Assembly (NCBI GenBank): GCA_006503475.1
Contig: RSEH01000008.1
Coordinates: 124,001 to 188,000, forward strand
Direction of reading: 5' to 3'
Source: Stentor roeselii
Taxonomy: Eukaryota; Ciliophora; Heterotrichea; Heterotrichida; Stentoridae
DNA: 64,000 nt
Part shown: one piece after another, positions 10,007 to 20,600 of the stretch
How positions within the stretch are numbered: the stretch's first letter is position 1
Layout of the letters: the number at the start of each line of letters is the position of its first letter
Translations under genes and position numbers: made by a program
The notes under the pieces: model-generated
The model's database searches: none
Told to the model about the DNA's origin: nothing
The model's input: the letters and a program-made list of their open reading frames with translations, nothing else

Positions 10007-10945
10007 ATGAACGGTTTCCTCGTTTGCAGCATAATATCTTTGATTATTTACACTTTTCTATACGATTGGACCTTTATCTTCTTGTTCCTCTCATTCTTTT
10101 CAGCTTATCTTCTACTTGAGCGTATTTTTGTTCCAGAATCCGCCAGAAAAATCAACAACCTCCGAAGAAAGCTCGCGATAGCCACCTGGTCAGACCCAGA
10201 CTCTCCTGAATGTCACGGTCACATGAAGGTGAAAATGACTGAAACTCAAGAATACATCGAAAAGTTCTTCCAAGAAACAGGAAAAAGACTGACAATCACA
10301 CAAGTCGTGATCAAAGCTTGCGCCGACGTCTTGGCCGACTATCCTGATATAACTGGAAAGCTTGTATTTGGATACTACGTGCCTTATGAAACTGTTGACA
10401 TCAGTTGTCTTGTCTCTCTCGAACGCGACAAAGACCTCAGCTTTATTTGCTACTCGGATGCGAACAGAAAAACTATGGGACAGATCTGGGATGAAAGTCA
10501 GGAAAAACTTAAAAGTATTCGGACGGGTGATGGGTTAAAAATGCATAAAAAAGCAAGCTCGCCTTTTAAATTGCTTCCTACTGCTTTAGGAGGAATTTTA
10601 ATTGAAATCTGCTCGTTTTTAGCTATTCCTCTTGGAATCGACCTTCCTATGTGGGGAATCAAAAGACATCCGTGTGGAAGTCTTATTATTACTAATGTGG
10701 GAAATCGAGGGTTTGATATTGGATATGCTCCTTTTCCTACTGTTGTCAGGGTTCCTGCTGTTTTTGCACTTTCTTCGATTAAAGTTGAACCAGTTGTTCA
10801 TCAGGGACGTATTGAAACTGCTCAGGTTTTAACGATTTTGTTCACACTTGATCATCGATTTGGTGATGGGACTAGAGCTTTAAAGGCCTTGAACCAGATT
10901 AAGGAAAAATTGGAAAATCCATTTGAAGCTTTTAGTTTTAATTAA
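10007..10945 (+). CDS. Membrane-anchored 2-oxoacid dehydrogenase acyltransferase (E2-type) catalytic domain protein
   Basis: 312 aa. Residues 1-40 are strongly hydrophobic, one long or two short membrane segments. From about residue 70 the protein matches the catalytic domain of E2 acyltransferases: a TITQVVIKACADVLADYP helix, a VDISCLVSLERDKDL strand, and DHRFGDG at 282-288, which fits the catalytic DHRxxDG with His and Asp intact. There is no lipoyl domain and no E1/E3-binding domain, so it is not a normal pyruvate or 2-oxoglutarate dehydrogenase E2. The fold is shared with chloramphenicol and other CoA acyltransferases, so it may be a stand-alone membrane acyltransferase with an unknown acceptor. 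Divergent from the chaperonin-like gene with 69 bp between start codons. Confidence 0.75.
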   Translation: MNGFLVCSIISLIIYTFLYDWTFIFLFLSFFSAYLLLERIFVPESARKINNLRRKLAIATWSDPDSPECHGHMKVKMTETQEYIEKFFQETGKRLTITQVVIKACADVLADYPDITGKLVFGYYVPYETVDISCLVSLERDKDLSFICYSDANRKTMGQIWDESQEKLKSIRTGDGLKMHKKASSPFKLLPTALGGILIEICSFLAIPLGIDLPMWGIKRHPCGSLIITNVGNRGFDIGYAPFPTVVRVPAVFALSSIKVEPVVHQGRIETAQVLTILFTLDHRFGDGTRALKALNQIKEKLENPFEAFSFN

Positions 10946-10985
10946 GTCTTGATTGGTACTCTATTCATTTCTGGTATTTGGAAAT

Positions 10986-12047
10986 ATGAACTCAGATCAT
11001 CAAAATATTTCTACCGAATGCCCCCTCAAAGTTGAAGAATTGAATCCAGGGCTCGAGACTCGCAAGCTGTTCGCAACAGTTGAAGAAGTAATAAAAATAA
11101 GCAAATCTTTAAAACGATTAAGACTACTTGACAGTCAAGGTAGGCAGATATTTTGCCTTCTATTGAACCACTGGGCAGAAAAGGACCTCTTAATTAAAAA
11201 AGGATTCAAAGCAGTGATGGGTCCTTGCCTGTTAAAAGCGATTCCAAGTAAAAGCGAGTTATTTCCAAGCTCAAGCCAATCATCAAAACCGTTTAACCTA
11301 TATCTTCATTACGAAGAAAAGTCTTTATTCCTGGAATTTTCAGTAAAATTTCAAGAACTCTCAGAAGCGGACATGCTCGGTTTTACCGGAAACTCAGGAA
11401 ACATTTCAGGAATCATAGTCGACCGACAGAAAAGCGTATATCAGGGTCACATCGTTGACGAAATCTTTTTAGCAGATAAAAAATCAAGAATAAGGGTCAA
11501 ATTTTTAACAAATATCGAAGTACTCGCTGTAGGTCAGCTTGTTTTGTTGTTCGCTGTCAAGTTTTTCAATGGATCCTGTGAAACCTTTGGTGTCGCTGAT
11601 GAGGACTCTGAGTGGATCATTGCTGATGACTTGATTTTACAAGGATTAGGCCTGAGTCGTTTGAAGGAGGTGAGGATGGACTTTGAGGATGAGATGAATC
11701 GAGGAGATTGCTTGAATTTTGCTGGAAGTCCTTTATTTTGTCATGTTTTGAAAAGATTTGATCACTTTCCGAGTTTTGGCATGTTTTTTTATGTCGTGTT
11801 TGACCAGGCAGGATTTTATTTTTTGAATTCGTTTTGCAGGGTCAATGTAGGTTGGGTCAAGATCACTAAAGCTAGACTAGCTGGGGGATATGTTGAAGTT
11901 GATGACTTGTCTAGTGTCAGTCAGTTTCCTGAATGGCTGAATCCAGTCAAAAGTCTTATATTGAACCATTGGCCGAGACTTGAAATAGTAAGACAAGAGG
12001 CTTTGAGAGGAACAACATTCATGGACTTATTAAATGAATTTATTTAA
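10986..12047 (+). CDS. Hypothetical protein with possible OB-fold segments
   Basis: 353 aa. I start at the ATG at 10986. Strands and spacing around residues 30-100 (RKLFATVEEVIKISKSLKRL then LLDSQGRQIFCLLLN) and around 140-200 (NISGIIVDRQKS then LADKKSRIRVKF) have the look of OB-folds in single-strand DNA-binding proteins such as RPA1, but I cannot see a diagnostic motif. No zinc-binding cysteines, membrane segment or signal peptide is evident. It lies 40 bp after the acyltransferase gene on the same strand and converges on the methyltransferase gene. The OB-fold idea is an inference. Confidence 0.75.
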   Translation: MNSDHQNISTECPLKVEELNPGLETRKLFATVEEVIKISKSLKRLRLLDSQGRQIFCLLLNHWAEKDLLIKKGFKAVMGPCLLKAIPSKSELFPSSSQSSKPFNLYLHYEEKSLFLEFSVKFQELSEADMLGFTGNSGNISGIIVDRQKSVYQGHIVDEIFLADKKSRIRVKFLTNIEVLAVGQLVLLFAVKFFNGSCETFGVADEDSEWIIADDLILQGLGLSRLKEVRMDFEDEMNRGDCLNFAGSPLFCHVLKRFDHFPSFGMFFYVVFDQAGFYFLNSFCRVNVGWVKITKARLAGGYVEVDDLSSVSQFPEWLNPVKSLILNHWPRLEIVRQEALRGTTFMDLLNEFI

Positions 12048-12149
12048 GATTAATTTAAGTCTTCACAATCATGAATCTCCATAATTTCCCTGATATTGAA
12101 AAATTACCTTCATAATCATTCCACTAAACCCTCTATTATCTATAACCAC

Positions 12150-12929
12150 TCACGGCTTAAAAGCTACTGCAATCAAAAGATCAAAAGTCAGGCATTTCCC
12201 TCCAGATATCACATTTTCCGCTTCAACCTTAGCAAAATTCAAAGTTTTTTCATAAATTTCTTCAGAAGATCCTTTAAGTCCTAGCATTCCAGGAAAGTCA
12301 TGAAACATGAGGCTAAGGTCCTCTCCTTTGCTAGCTTTGACTCCAACAGCACTATAAGTAGTTAAAACTCTTTGAAACCCCGCATTTTGAAAGCGATTTC
12401 TAAGTTCCACTTCATCATTAAGGTGAAAATGCGACCTTTGCTCTTCAGCATATCCTGCCTTTTCAAGTGCATTGCTCATAATATGAAACAAATTCGTTTC
12501 ACTTTTCTTTCCCCAGACAGTAAACCCAGCGATTCCTCCACTTTTCAACACTCTAAAAGCTTCCCTCAACATTAAATCAGGATCAGGGACAATATGCAGA
12601 GAAAGATTCGCGATATACCTATCAAATCTCTGATCTTCAAAAGGAAGTGCTTGATTATCAGCTTGTACGAGTTCTACCTGCAAGTTCTTCGCTCTGGCCT
12701 TATCAAGAAACGCTTTAGAAAAGTCGCAAGCGACGATGGGAACGCCTGGTTTCGCTTCTTCTTTAATGAAAGGCACAGAGTTGCCAGTCCCGCAGGCGAC
12801 TTCCAAGATACTTGTGGCAGTTGACAGCCTTAGCCGCGGGCGCATCAAATGAAAAGCTCCGGTCGTGTAAAGCTCTAATTTTTCCTCGTATTTCGGGGCA
12901 AACGCGTTCCAAGCATCGACTTCTGACAT
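12150..12929 (-). CDS. Class I SAM-dependent methyltransferase
   Basis: 259 aa, starting at the ATG at 12929 (MSEVDAWNAF). Motif I ILEVACGTGN lies at residues 41-50, followed by an acidic motif II end (IVACDF), a QADNQALPFEDQRFD motif III-like segment and AFRVLKSGG typical of the UbiE/COQ5/type-11 group. These methylate small molecules such as quinones, sterols or lipids; the substrate cannot be told here. There is no targeting peptide. Its start codon faces that of the golgin gene with only 10 bp between them, so the two must share or overlap promoter and leader sequence. Confidence 0.88.
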   Translation of the reverse strand: MSEVDAWNAFAPKYEEKLELYTTGAFHLMRPRLRLSTATSILEVACGTGNSVPFIKEEAKPGVPIVACDFSKAFLDKARAKNLQVELVQADNQALPFEDQRFDRYIANLSLHIVPDPDLMLREAFRVLKSGGIAGFTVWGKKSETNLFHIMSNALEKAGYAEEQRSHFHLNDEVELRNRFQNAGFQRVLTTYSAVGVKASKGEDLSLMFHDFPGMLGLKGSSEEIYEKTLNFAKVEAENVISGGKCLTFDLLIAVAFKP

Positions 12930-12939
12930 TAATATAAAG
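12930..12939. promoter_or_regulatory. 10-bp divergent intergenic gap with TATA-like core
   Basis: TAATATAAAG is the whole space between the ATGs of the methyltransferase and golgin genes. It contains TATAAA. The gap is too short for two separate promoters and leaders, so at least one transcript probably starts inside the other gene. Confidence 0.4.
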
Positions 12940-13959
12940 ATGAGCTCTTTCATCAAATGGACCCAGTCAACTATTGACAAATTCGACTTAATCGCTTCGA
13001 AAGCCCTGAACCTGTCAGTTGACGGTGAAAGTGAAGAGGCTGAGTTAGAAATAACGAGATTGAATGAAGAGATCAAAACTATCAAGTCTGTCGCAAATTC
13101 ACAGATGAGAGACTTGAATGAAAAACAAACTGAGGAAGTTAAGAGTAAGAAAAAAGAGTTCTCTTTAATGAGGTCTGAATTGAAAGCACTGACTGAGACG
13201 AATCATGTCTTGAAAGAACATCTTAGGAATGCAGATGGAAAGCTTTCGAGACTTATGAGAGTTAATGAAGAACTGACTTCTAAACTCGACCTCGACCAGG
13301 ACAATCCTGATTTAAACTCCGTTGAAGGCTCTGAGTACCAAATCAATCTTCTTAATGAAAAAATCAAAAGACTTGCAGGGCTGTTAAAAGCTGAAAAACT
13401 CAAAACAGTCGATGCTCTTAACGAAAAAAATCACATTTGTAACTTGATTGAACAGGAAGAAAAAAAAGAACTTGAAAAAATTGAAGAACTTGAAAAAGAA
13501 CTTGATAGTTTAAAGAAAGAATCCGTTGAAATCAAGGAAATGATTGAAAAAAAACCTAGAATTTCGGAAAATTGTCAAAGTTTGAATGAGTTGTCTGATA
13601 AACTGCAAGGAAAACAGAGGATGATTGAAGTTTTGCTTAGTGAGAAGTCGGCTCTTGTCCTTCAGCTTGAAAATGAGGTAAGGGTCAGATAGAAAAATGA
13701 GAAGTTTATGCTCATGGAAAGCAGATTGAAAAATAGGGTCACTAGACAGCCACTTGCTCAGATTAGTCTTTTTGTTGCCAGAAGGCATCTCAGGAGGGTT
13801 GTTGAGTGGGTTGATGATGGGGTCAGAGAGTTTACTGATTTGATGGAGGAGGTCTCGGCTGTTAGACTTGCTGTCGCTGTTTATTTATTCACGGTTCATT
13901 GTTTTTTAATGTTTTGGATGTTTGGTGGTGGGGATTTGAATAGAAATAATAACACATAG
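12940..13959 (+). CDS. Golgin-84-like coiled-coil protein with C-terminal membrane anchor
   Basis: Two exons, 12940-13677 and 13693-13959, with a 15-nt intron at 13678-13692; 334 aa. Residues 30-245 are a nearly continuous acidic/basic coiled coil. The junction region (SDKLQGKQRMIEVLLSEKS, ALVLQLENE, MESRL) follows the conserved end of golgin-84/GOLGA5, and a hydrophobic anchor lies near the C-terminus (AVAVYLFTVHCFLMFWMF) with a short polar tail. Golgin-84 tethers vesicles at the Golgi rim. The protein is shorter than human golgin-84 (about 730 aa) and the assignment rests mainly on the C-terminal third. Without the intron the anchor would be lost. Confidence 0.7.
13678..13692 (+). other. 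15-nt intron
   Basis: GTAAGGGTCAGATAG. Its last three bases form an in-frame TAG; removal joins coiled coil and membrane anchor of the golgin gene. Confidence 0.95.
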
Positions 13960-14993
13960 ATAATCGTTGATAACCCACATAGAATAGATACTTTCTTGCC
14001 AAACATTTAAAGTTTTTAAGTGCATGCTACTCTTGTCCCAAAAACTATCGAAATGATTTTTTATGTTCGTTTGAGATTTTAATCAATGTTTTATTCAATA
14101 AAATTTAATCTCAAATGACCATTTTTAATTATTATTATTTCTAGGCTATAAAATAACTATTATATATCCTAGAAGACATTGTGAAAATGTTGAAAAATAT
14201 TGTATCCAAAAATTAGATATTATTTGTAGAAATTTTAAGGCGAATAAAATTAAAACCCACTTCACAATTTTTTATTTCATCCAGATCAAATCATGAAATA
14301 TGAATATGATCCCTAATTAGGTAAATAAATTTTAACGATTTAATTAGATGATTAGAACTTTTAAGAAATAACTTAAGGATTTTAGAGAAAAACATACAAA
14401 ATAGATATCAGTGGAAAATAGATCAAAATTAAAAAATGACAATCATTTATAGAATTATAGTTGTGGGTTCAAAATAATTTACCTTTTATAAGCTATTTTA
14501 AAGCATTTCTTTATTTTTCAACAGAAATAGTGCTTCATTTATTTGATGAAATTTATAATAATTGTTTTTACCTTGAAACTATAAAAATGAAGAAAATCAG
14601 TATTTTTCAACTACGAAAAAATAAAGGTGGCATTTTCTTAACTTTAAGAGTTTAAATCAATTTATTCATTCCATTATCTTGAGTAAAATTATACATGTTA
14701 TTTGATTAATTGATCTAACTGAAATTTTTAAGGATCTATTGTAAAGATAAATTCTTTATGTTTTAAAATAAATCTAAATATGAATTGATTTTATTATTCC
14801 AATATAATATTTAAATTAAAACATGATTTATTTACTATGTAGTGATATAATGAACATATACTTCTTTCCTAATTGAAAATTTCTTATGTATAAAACTCAC
14901 TAATCATAAAGCATTACTCTTTAATCACACATAATGCCGAAACTTCCAAAAATCAATTCATTTTCTATCGATCAAACAGTCTCTCTTATTATA
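13960..14993. other. AT-rich intergenic region
   Basis: About 1 kb of very AT-rich DNA with many stops in all frames. A 64-codon frame at 14461-14655 opens without an ATG and has no protein-like composition. An ATG at 14934 is in frame with the kinase gene that follows but would add only 20 residues. Confidence 0.6.
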
Positions 14994-17645
14994 ATGGGAA
15001 ACTGTGCTTCACAAAAGCAGTCAAAAAAGCAAAATCAGACAACCCGAATGAATAGAAAGCCAGAAGAAAACACTCCGTCCTCCTCTGTTGACCGAATATC
15101 AGACCTACGTACAAGCCGTCCATCATTCCTAGTCTCTTCAGCACGCCACACAAAAACCCGTTTAAGCATCTTAAACACAGGCGAAGAAGAAGCAAAGCAA
15201 GCTCAAGTTTCAGCCGTGAACAAGAAATCACGAGACACGATCCAAATAAAAAACTACCTCTCAAGTCATTTTTTATTCAAGAGCCTTCCAACAGAAGTGC
15301 TTCGTCAGATAATGGAAGAAATGAAACTTTTCTCATTCAAAGCGAATTCGATAATTTTCGACACAGACAAGGTATCCAAGTATTTTTTCATCATAAAAAA
15401 AGGCCGAGTAGAAATAGTCGTGGACGGCAAAGTGAACGAAATCCTCGAAGCAGGTAAAGGTTTCGGCGAAGTAGCTCTTTTACTAGACGGCAAAAGAACA
15501 TCCCGGGCACGAGCAATCGAAGCCTGTGATCTTTGGTGTCTCTCAAAAGACAGTTACAAGCTTTCAGTCAAGGCGCAGAACATAAAAGTCCATTCAGAAA
15601 ACAAAGAATTTCTTCGAACCCTTCCGTTATTCAACCTTTTAAACGAAAACGACTTGGAAGCCTTGTCAGAAGTTTTAGCCTTTCAGAGTTTCAGCCAATG
15701 CGACGTAATCGTGAATGAAGGGGAACCGGGGGACCTGGCTTACATAATCAAGTCAGGCACGGTAGGCTGTTATATCAACAAAGAAGAAAAAAGACAACTG
15801 GGGCCAGGAGACTTCTTTGGAGAACAGGCTTTGTTGTATGACACTCGCAGGACTGCCACTGTCATCGCGATCAGTCAAGTTGAAGTGCTCAGTCTTGGAA
15901 GAAGGGACCTTTCGAAAGTTTTAGGAGGGCATCTCGAAGCAGTTGTTTATCGGAATTCAGTCAGAATGGCTTTTGATAGAAGTCCAGCTTTTAGTCTTTT
16001 GTTGAATCATCAGATTGAAGCATTGATTGAAAGACTTGATGTCTACAAGTATAACCCTGGAGATGTTGTGGTTGAAAAAGGAACTCTTAAAAAAGTAGAT
16101 GTTTTCATTGTTCTTAATGGAGCACTTGAAGGTGAAGGAAATTATGATGTGTTTCAGTGCATTGGAGATGAAGAACTGCTGAAACCCACTGAAAACGCTT
16201 ATAAGAAAAATATTGTCGCTGCTGAAGGAAGTGTTGTTGGAAAAATCACAAAAGAATCGATTTTCGCTGTGATTGGAGATGATTTTGAAAAAGTTGTTAA
16301 AACTAACAAGTATATTGAAGTGTTGTATAAAGTTCCTTTGTTTAAACACTTGTCTTTTTCCAGGATTGAGTCGATGTTACCCTTTTTCAAGTCGAAAACT
16401 TACAAAAAAGATGAGGTTTTATTCAATCAAGGTGAAGACGGGACGACTTTTTACATCATCACGAAAGGAAGTGCAAGGATTTTAGTTGACAATAAAGAAA
16501 TCAGGACAGTTGGAAAAAATGACTTCTTTGGTGAAAGGTCGATTTTAAAAAATGAAGCAAGAACAGCGACTGTCATCGCTCGGGAAGAGTTGAAATGCGG
16601 AATTATCAGTTCTCATGCCTTTAAGACCATCATGGACGAACCTGTTCGACAGAACCTGGTCAAAAGAATGGAACTTCAAAATGATTCAATTATGCTGACT
16701 GATTTGCAACCGGTCGCTCTTGCTGGAAAGGGACAGTTTGGATCGGTTTTTCTCTGCAAGGATAGAAATAATGTTGAATATGCTCTTAAGTCTATTCCTA
16801 GGGGTATGATCAGTCATTATGATCTGGTTGAAAATTTAATGCTTGAAAGGAAAATTCTGTTACTTCTTGATCATCCGATGATTGTCAAACTTGTAAAAAC
16901 TTTCAAAACTAATAATCGGGTTTGCTTTTTGATGGAGTATGTCAAAGGAATGGACTTATTTGACGTGCTCCGAGCTTTGAATATCTTAAAAGAGCCTGAC
17001 TGTTTATTCTATTCTTGTTGTCTTATTTTAATTTTACAGCACATCCACTCACAAAGCATAATTTACCGTGATCTAAAACCAGAGAATGTAATGGTTGACT
17101 CTGACGGGTACCCAAAACTAGTAGACTTCGGCATATCTAGAATAATAAAAGGCCGTACATATACAATCATCGGCACTCCTCACTACATGGCTCCCGAGGT
17201 GATAACAGGAAAAGGCTACGGAATTCAAGCTGACTACTGGAGCTTAGGAATCATGATCTACGAGTTCATCTACTGCAACGTCCCCTTCGCTCCCAGAGAT
17301 GAAGACCCTTACGCTGTATACGAAAAAATCCTTGAACGAAATCTTTCTTTTCCAGAACAAGTCAGCATTCCAACTGCCAACAAACTTATTCAACAGCTCT
17401 TGTCAACTAACCCGTCTTTAAGGGGAACCATTGAAACTATCAAAGATCATAAATGGTTCAAAGGGATGGCCTGGGAAAAGCTACTTGATAAGATCTTAAC
17501 TCCTCCTTATAAACCTGAAGTCAAACCTCCTAAAAAATGCGACTCGGGAAATCGTGGGATTATTCATTTTCTGGATAGGTATGATATGCAGAATGAGTTT
17601 AGAGGGGAGTATGTTTCGGATAAGAAATGGGAGTTCGAGTTTTAA
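14994..17645 (+). CDS. PKG: cGMP-dependent protein kinase, alveolate type, with four CNB domains
   Basis: 883 aa. I start at the ATG at 14994 because it gives MGNCAS, a good N-myristoylation and palmitoylation signal; an in-frame ATG at 14934 would bury the glycine. Four cyclic-nucleotide-binding domains follow: CNB1 (about 90-205, FGEVALL), CNB2 (210-325, FGEQALLYDTRRTA), CNB3 (335-440, no phosphate-binding cassette, probably dead) and CNB4 (450-560, FGERSILKNEARTA). The kinase domain (about 575-830) has GKGQFGSV, a YALK lysine, YRDLKPEN, DFG and APE, so it should be active, and an AGC-type C-tail. Three working CNBs plus one degenerate CNB match apicomplexan and ciliate PKG. By family it is activated by cGMP and acts at membranes. 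It lies 18 bp before the SZT2-like gene. Confidence 0.92.
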   Translation: MGNCASQKQSKKQNQTTRMNRKPEENTPSSSVDRISDLRTSRPSFLVSSARHTKTRLSILNTGEEEAKQAQVSAVNKKSRDTIQIKNYLSSHFLFKSLPTEVLRQIMEEMKLFSFKANSIIFDTDKVSKYFFIIKKGRVEIVVDGKVNEILEAGKGFGEVALLLDGKRTSRARAIEACDLWCLSKDSYKLSVKAQNIKVHSENKEFLRTLPLFNLLNENDLEALSEVLAFQSFSQCDVIVNEGEPGDLAYIIKSGTVGCYINKEEKRQLGPGDFFGEQALLYDTRRTATVIAISQVEVLSLGRRDLSKVLGGHLEAVVYRNSVRMAFDRSPAFSLLLNHQIEALIERLDVYKYNPGDVVVEKGTLKKVDVFIVLNGALEGEGNYDVFQCIGDEELLKPTENAYKKNIVAAEGSVVGKITKESIFAVIGDDFEKVVKTNKYIEVLYKVPLFKHLSFSRIESMLPFFKSKTYKKDEVLFNQGEDGTTFYIITKGSARILVDNKEIRTVGKNDFFGERSILKNEARTATVIAREELKCGIISSHAFKTIMDEPVRQNLVKRMELQNDSIMLTDLQPVALAGKGQFGSVFLCKDRNNVEYALKSIPRGMISHYDLVENLMLERKILLLLDHPMIVKLVKTFKTNNRVCFLMEYVKGMDLFDVLRALNILKEPDCLFYSCCLILILQHIHSQSIIYRDLKPENVMVDSDGYPKLVDFGISRIIKGRTYTIIGTPHYMAPEVITGKGYGIQADYWSLGIMIYEFIYCNVPFAPRDEDPYAVYEKILERNLSFPEQVSIPTANKLIQQLLSTNPSLRGTIETIKDHKWFKGMAWEKLLDKILTPPYKPEVKPPKKCDSGNRGIIHFLDRYDMQNEFRGEYVSDKKWEFEF

Positions 17646-17663
17646 TTAGTTAATTTTCATAAA

Positions 17664-20600
17664 ATGTCAAAACAATCATGCCCCTACAAGCCTCATGATT
17701 TCCTAAACGCCAAGAAATCCTACATCCTCTCATCAGGTTACACAAGCGAGATAAATTTTTCAAACCAGAAGTGCGTGATAATGATAGACCTAACCCCAAG
17801 CATGTACTCCTACCATTCAGGTCTGAAAGACGTGATATACAATCGAATCCTTCCAACACTAAAGTCATTCATAAAGTCCCTCTACGACCTAAAACTCGAT
17901 TTAGAAGTATCAGTGATTTGCACACGAATGGCAAGAGCACCTTTACACGTGATCGTCCATTCCTTCAAAGTCCTTCCATCAGGAGACTACCACGACCTAT
18001 TAATTCGAGTAAAGTTCGCATTAGTCAATCTTCACCTCATCTCTTCCAGCTTAAAAGACGAAGGACGTAACATAAAATTCAACACTGTACTTAAATGGAG
18101 CCTTTTCGCCCTCGAAATGATGGAAAAAGAGCGTCTTCCTTCAGTAGTCCTCATCACGAATACAGTGAATAGTTTCGTAAGTTCAGCGATTTATGATGGT
18201 CTTCTTATGCAGTACTGTGCCAATGAAGTCTCTTTCAACGTCATCGCCCTGTGCAAGGAAAGCGGCCTTCGCTTTGGCCTGCATTCGGACTACCTGTGTT
18301 TAAAAGACGCGACTTTAACAACAGGTGGACAGTTCCTATGGGCTGAGCAGGTGCAAGAAAAAACTTCAGAGATTTTTACGAGAAAACTTTGTGAAAGTGA
18401 AAAAATTTCAAATCTTTCAAAGACTTTGATCCAAGAGTACTCAATTGCCATCTCATTTGAAGACCTGCTTCTTTGTCGCCTCCGAGAAGGCTTTCTTCTT
18501 TCTCAAACAGGAGAAGCCACTGTGCTGGTCCTTCACTGCGGGAACGACACAAGCATTGAGTACCATTTAAAGACTGCCTCTAATATTTGCTTTGTTCAGA
18601 TCTTCATCACCGGCTGCGAGGGACTCGCAGCTAAAGTAAAGGAAAGACTAAAAACGAAAACTGTCAACATCAAAGACACAGAGCCGAGCTTTCCTGAAAG
18701 AATTTCTTGGATACTCGCGAATATCACTGAAACTGAAAATTTTGCTGTTTATTTGGAACAGGTGCTAAGCAAGAAGTCGTCTCCTAACAAGCTCATCACC
18801 ACGAATCTTAACATCTGGCATCGTTGGATGAACGTCGAAAGACTCGATATCATCATCGCCAAGACCAACAACGAGTTCGCATTGACCCAGGGCAGGAAAA
18901 AGTTGATTGAAGGTCTTCAGAAAATGTTTAAAAGTTGTGAAAATGACTCTTTTATTGATGTTCAAAGTGATACCTTGGTTCTAGGAAAAGTTATCTGGGA
19001 AGGGGTGAATAAAGCTGTTTTGTTTATTGCGAGTTATGGCGAAAATGAGGGAAAAATTTCAGAAATTGTGAATTTTTGTAAGAAACTTTTGGGAATTGAT
19101 GTGTTTACAAAACCTTTGGGGAGGATGATTGTTGAAAGTATCTCGACTAGTAAGAACTACAGCTCGAACCCGGTGCAATCAGCGCAGACTTACAAGCCAC
19201 ATATAGAGGCGTTAAAAGCTTATCTTTTAAGAAAAACAAGCAAATTTCGACTTCTAAACAGTTCCTGGTACCCTCATTTTTTAACCCTTTTACAAGATAC
19301 AACAGTGAAGGAAGGTTTTTTTTTCATTGGAAACTGTCCGAATGGGAAGAGTTTGTTGATAAAGACTTTGAAATTAAAAGAAAGAGATCAACCGATTTTT
19401 CTTCAGTTTTTGTTGTTTTTGAGTTCGAATGAAGTGATCACCGAGTTCTACATCGACCCGCAGGTGATCAATGATGAGGACTGCTGGACTGAGTCGTTGA
19501 GGACCTTGGACCGTCTGCATGATTTCGTGTTTAAGTCACTTTCCGCTCTGGACTACCTGATTTTTCGCTGTTTAAGAAAAAAACTCGACGATGAAGACTA
19601 CTGCGCCGAAGACGACTCGGGTGAAAAAGTTTTCAAACTTTCTACAAGTGATGATATTTTTTGTTATACTGAAAATTCTTACCTTTCTTATAAAGCTAAT
19701 AAAAAAGCTATCAGAAAAAACATGCTGAAAGTTCTAGAAAAGTACGAATCCTTCCATGTTGACCCTCCGAAAGTCTCAGTTTTGATAAAACATTCAAATT
19801 ACAGCAGTTATCGATTTGAAAATTTCATTCCAGACACTGATCCAGTCAAGATACGACAGGTAAAATCTGAATTTTATACAAATCTCGTCTCAGCCTTTAC
19901 AGAAATCAGTGATTATCACTCAATAGAGCAGAAAATCCATTATTTTGTCAGGTACTTAAATGAAGAATCTCTGATTTTATGGGTTTTACCGTCTTTCGAA
20001 GTCTTTTTACTCAAACTTTCTCAGTACTTCAGCATGAATTTGTATGAATGTTCTTTAAAACGCATCGATGCAAGCAACACTGAACCAGTGAAGCCTCGTG
20101 AAAAGCAGTCTTCAGCAGTGGTTTCAAAGACTTTAACTTTAATTCAAAGAGTTTACAACTCAGCTTACAACGTCACTTTTTGCAAGATGTTTCAAGAAGT
20201 GCAGAACAGTGAAAGCGCTTTGACAACAGTGATAAAAAATTGCATTGTCGAGTATTCAGACATCGACTCTTCTGGTATCTTTAGAATGATTCGAAAGACT
20301 TGGACTGACGCTTCAGGTCTTTCTGAGTCGGTCATTGACAGGTGCTTGACGCTTTTATCAGATGACTTTTCATTGATGGACAAGGAGTTTATTGAGGAGA
20401 TTGACCGACTGTTTATAAGGATCGGGAAAACAAATTTGTATATTTTTAAAGATACGTCTTTTGGAGTTTTTCTCAAGTTTGGAAGATTTTCAAATAAACT
20501 CTCTCATTGCTTGAATGGCCCGAAAGTCACTTTTGAATTGTTTTCATGTGTTAAAAATCATTTTTTTGCAAAGGAAGTCGCTGCTTTAAAAAAAATTGAA

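Noticed and set aside
14461-14655. 64-codon frame in the gap before PKG
   Set aside because: It begins without ATG, is very AT-rich, and has no protein-like pattern or homology.
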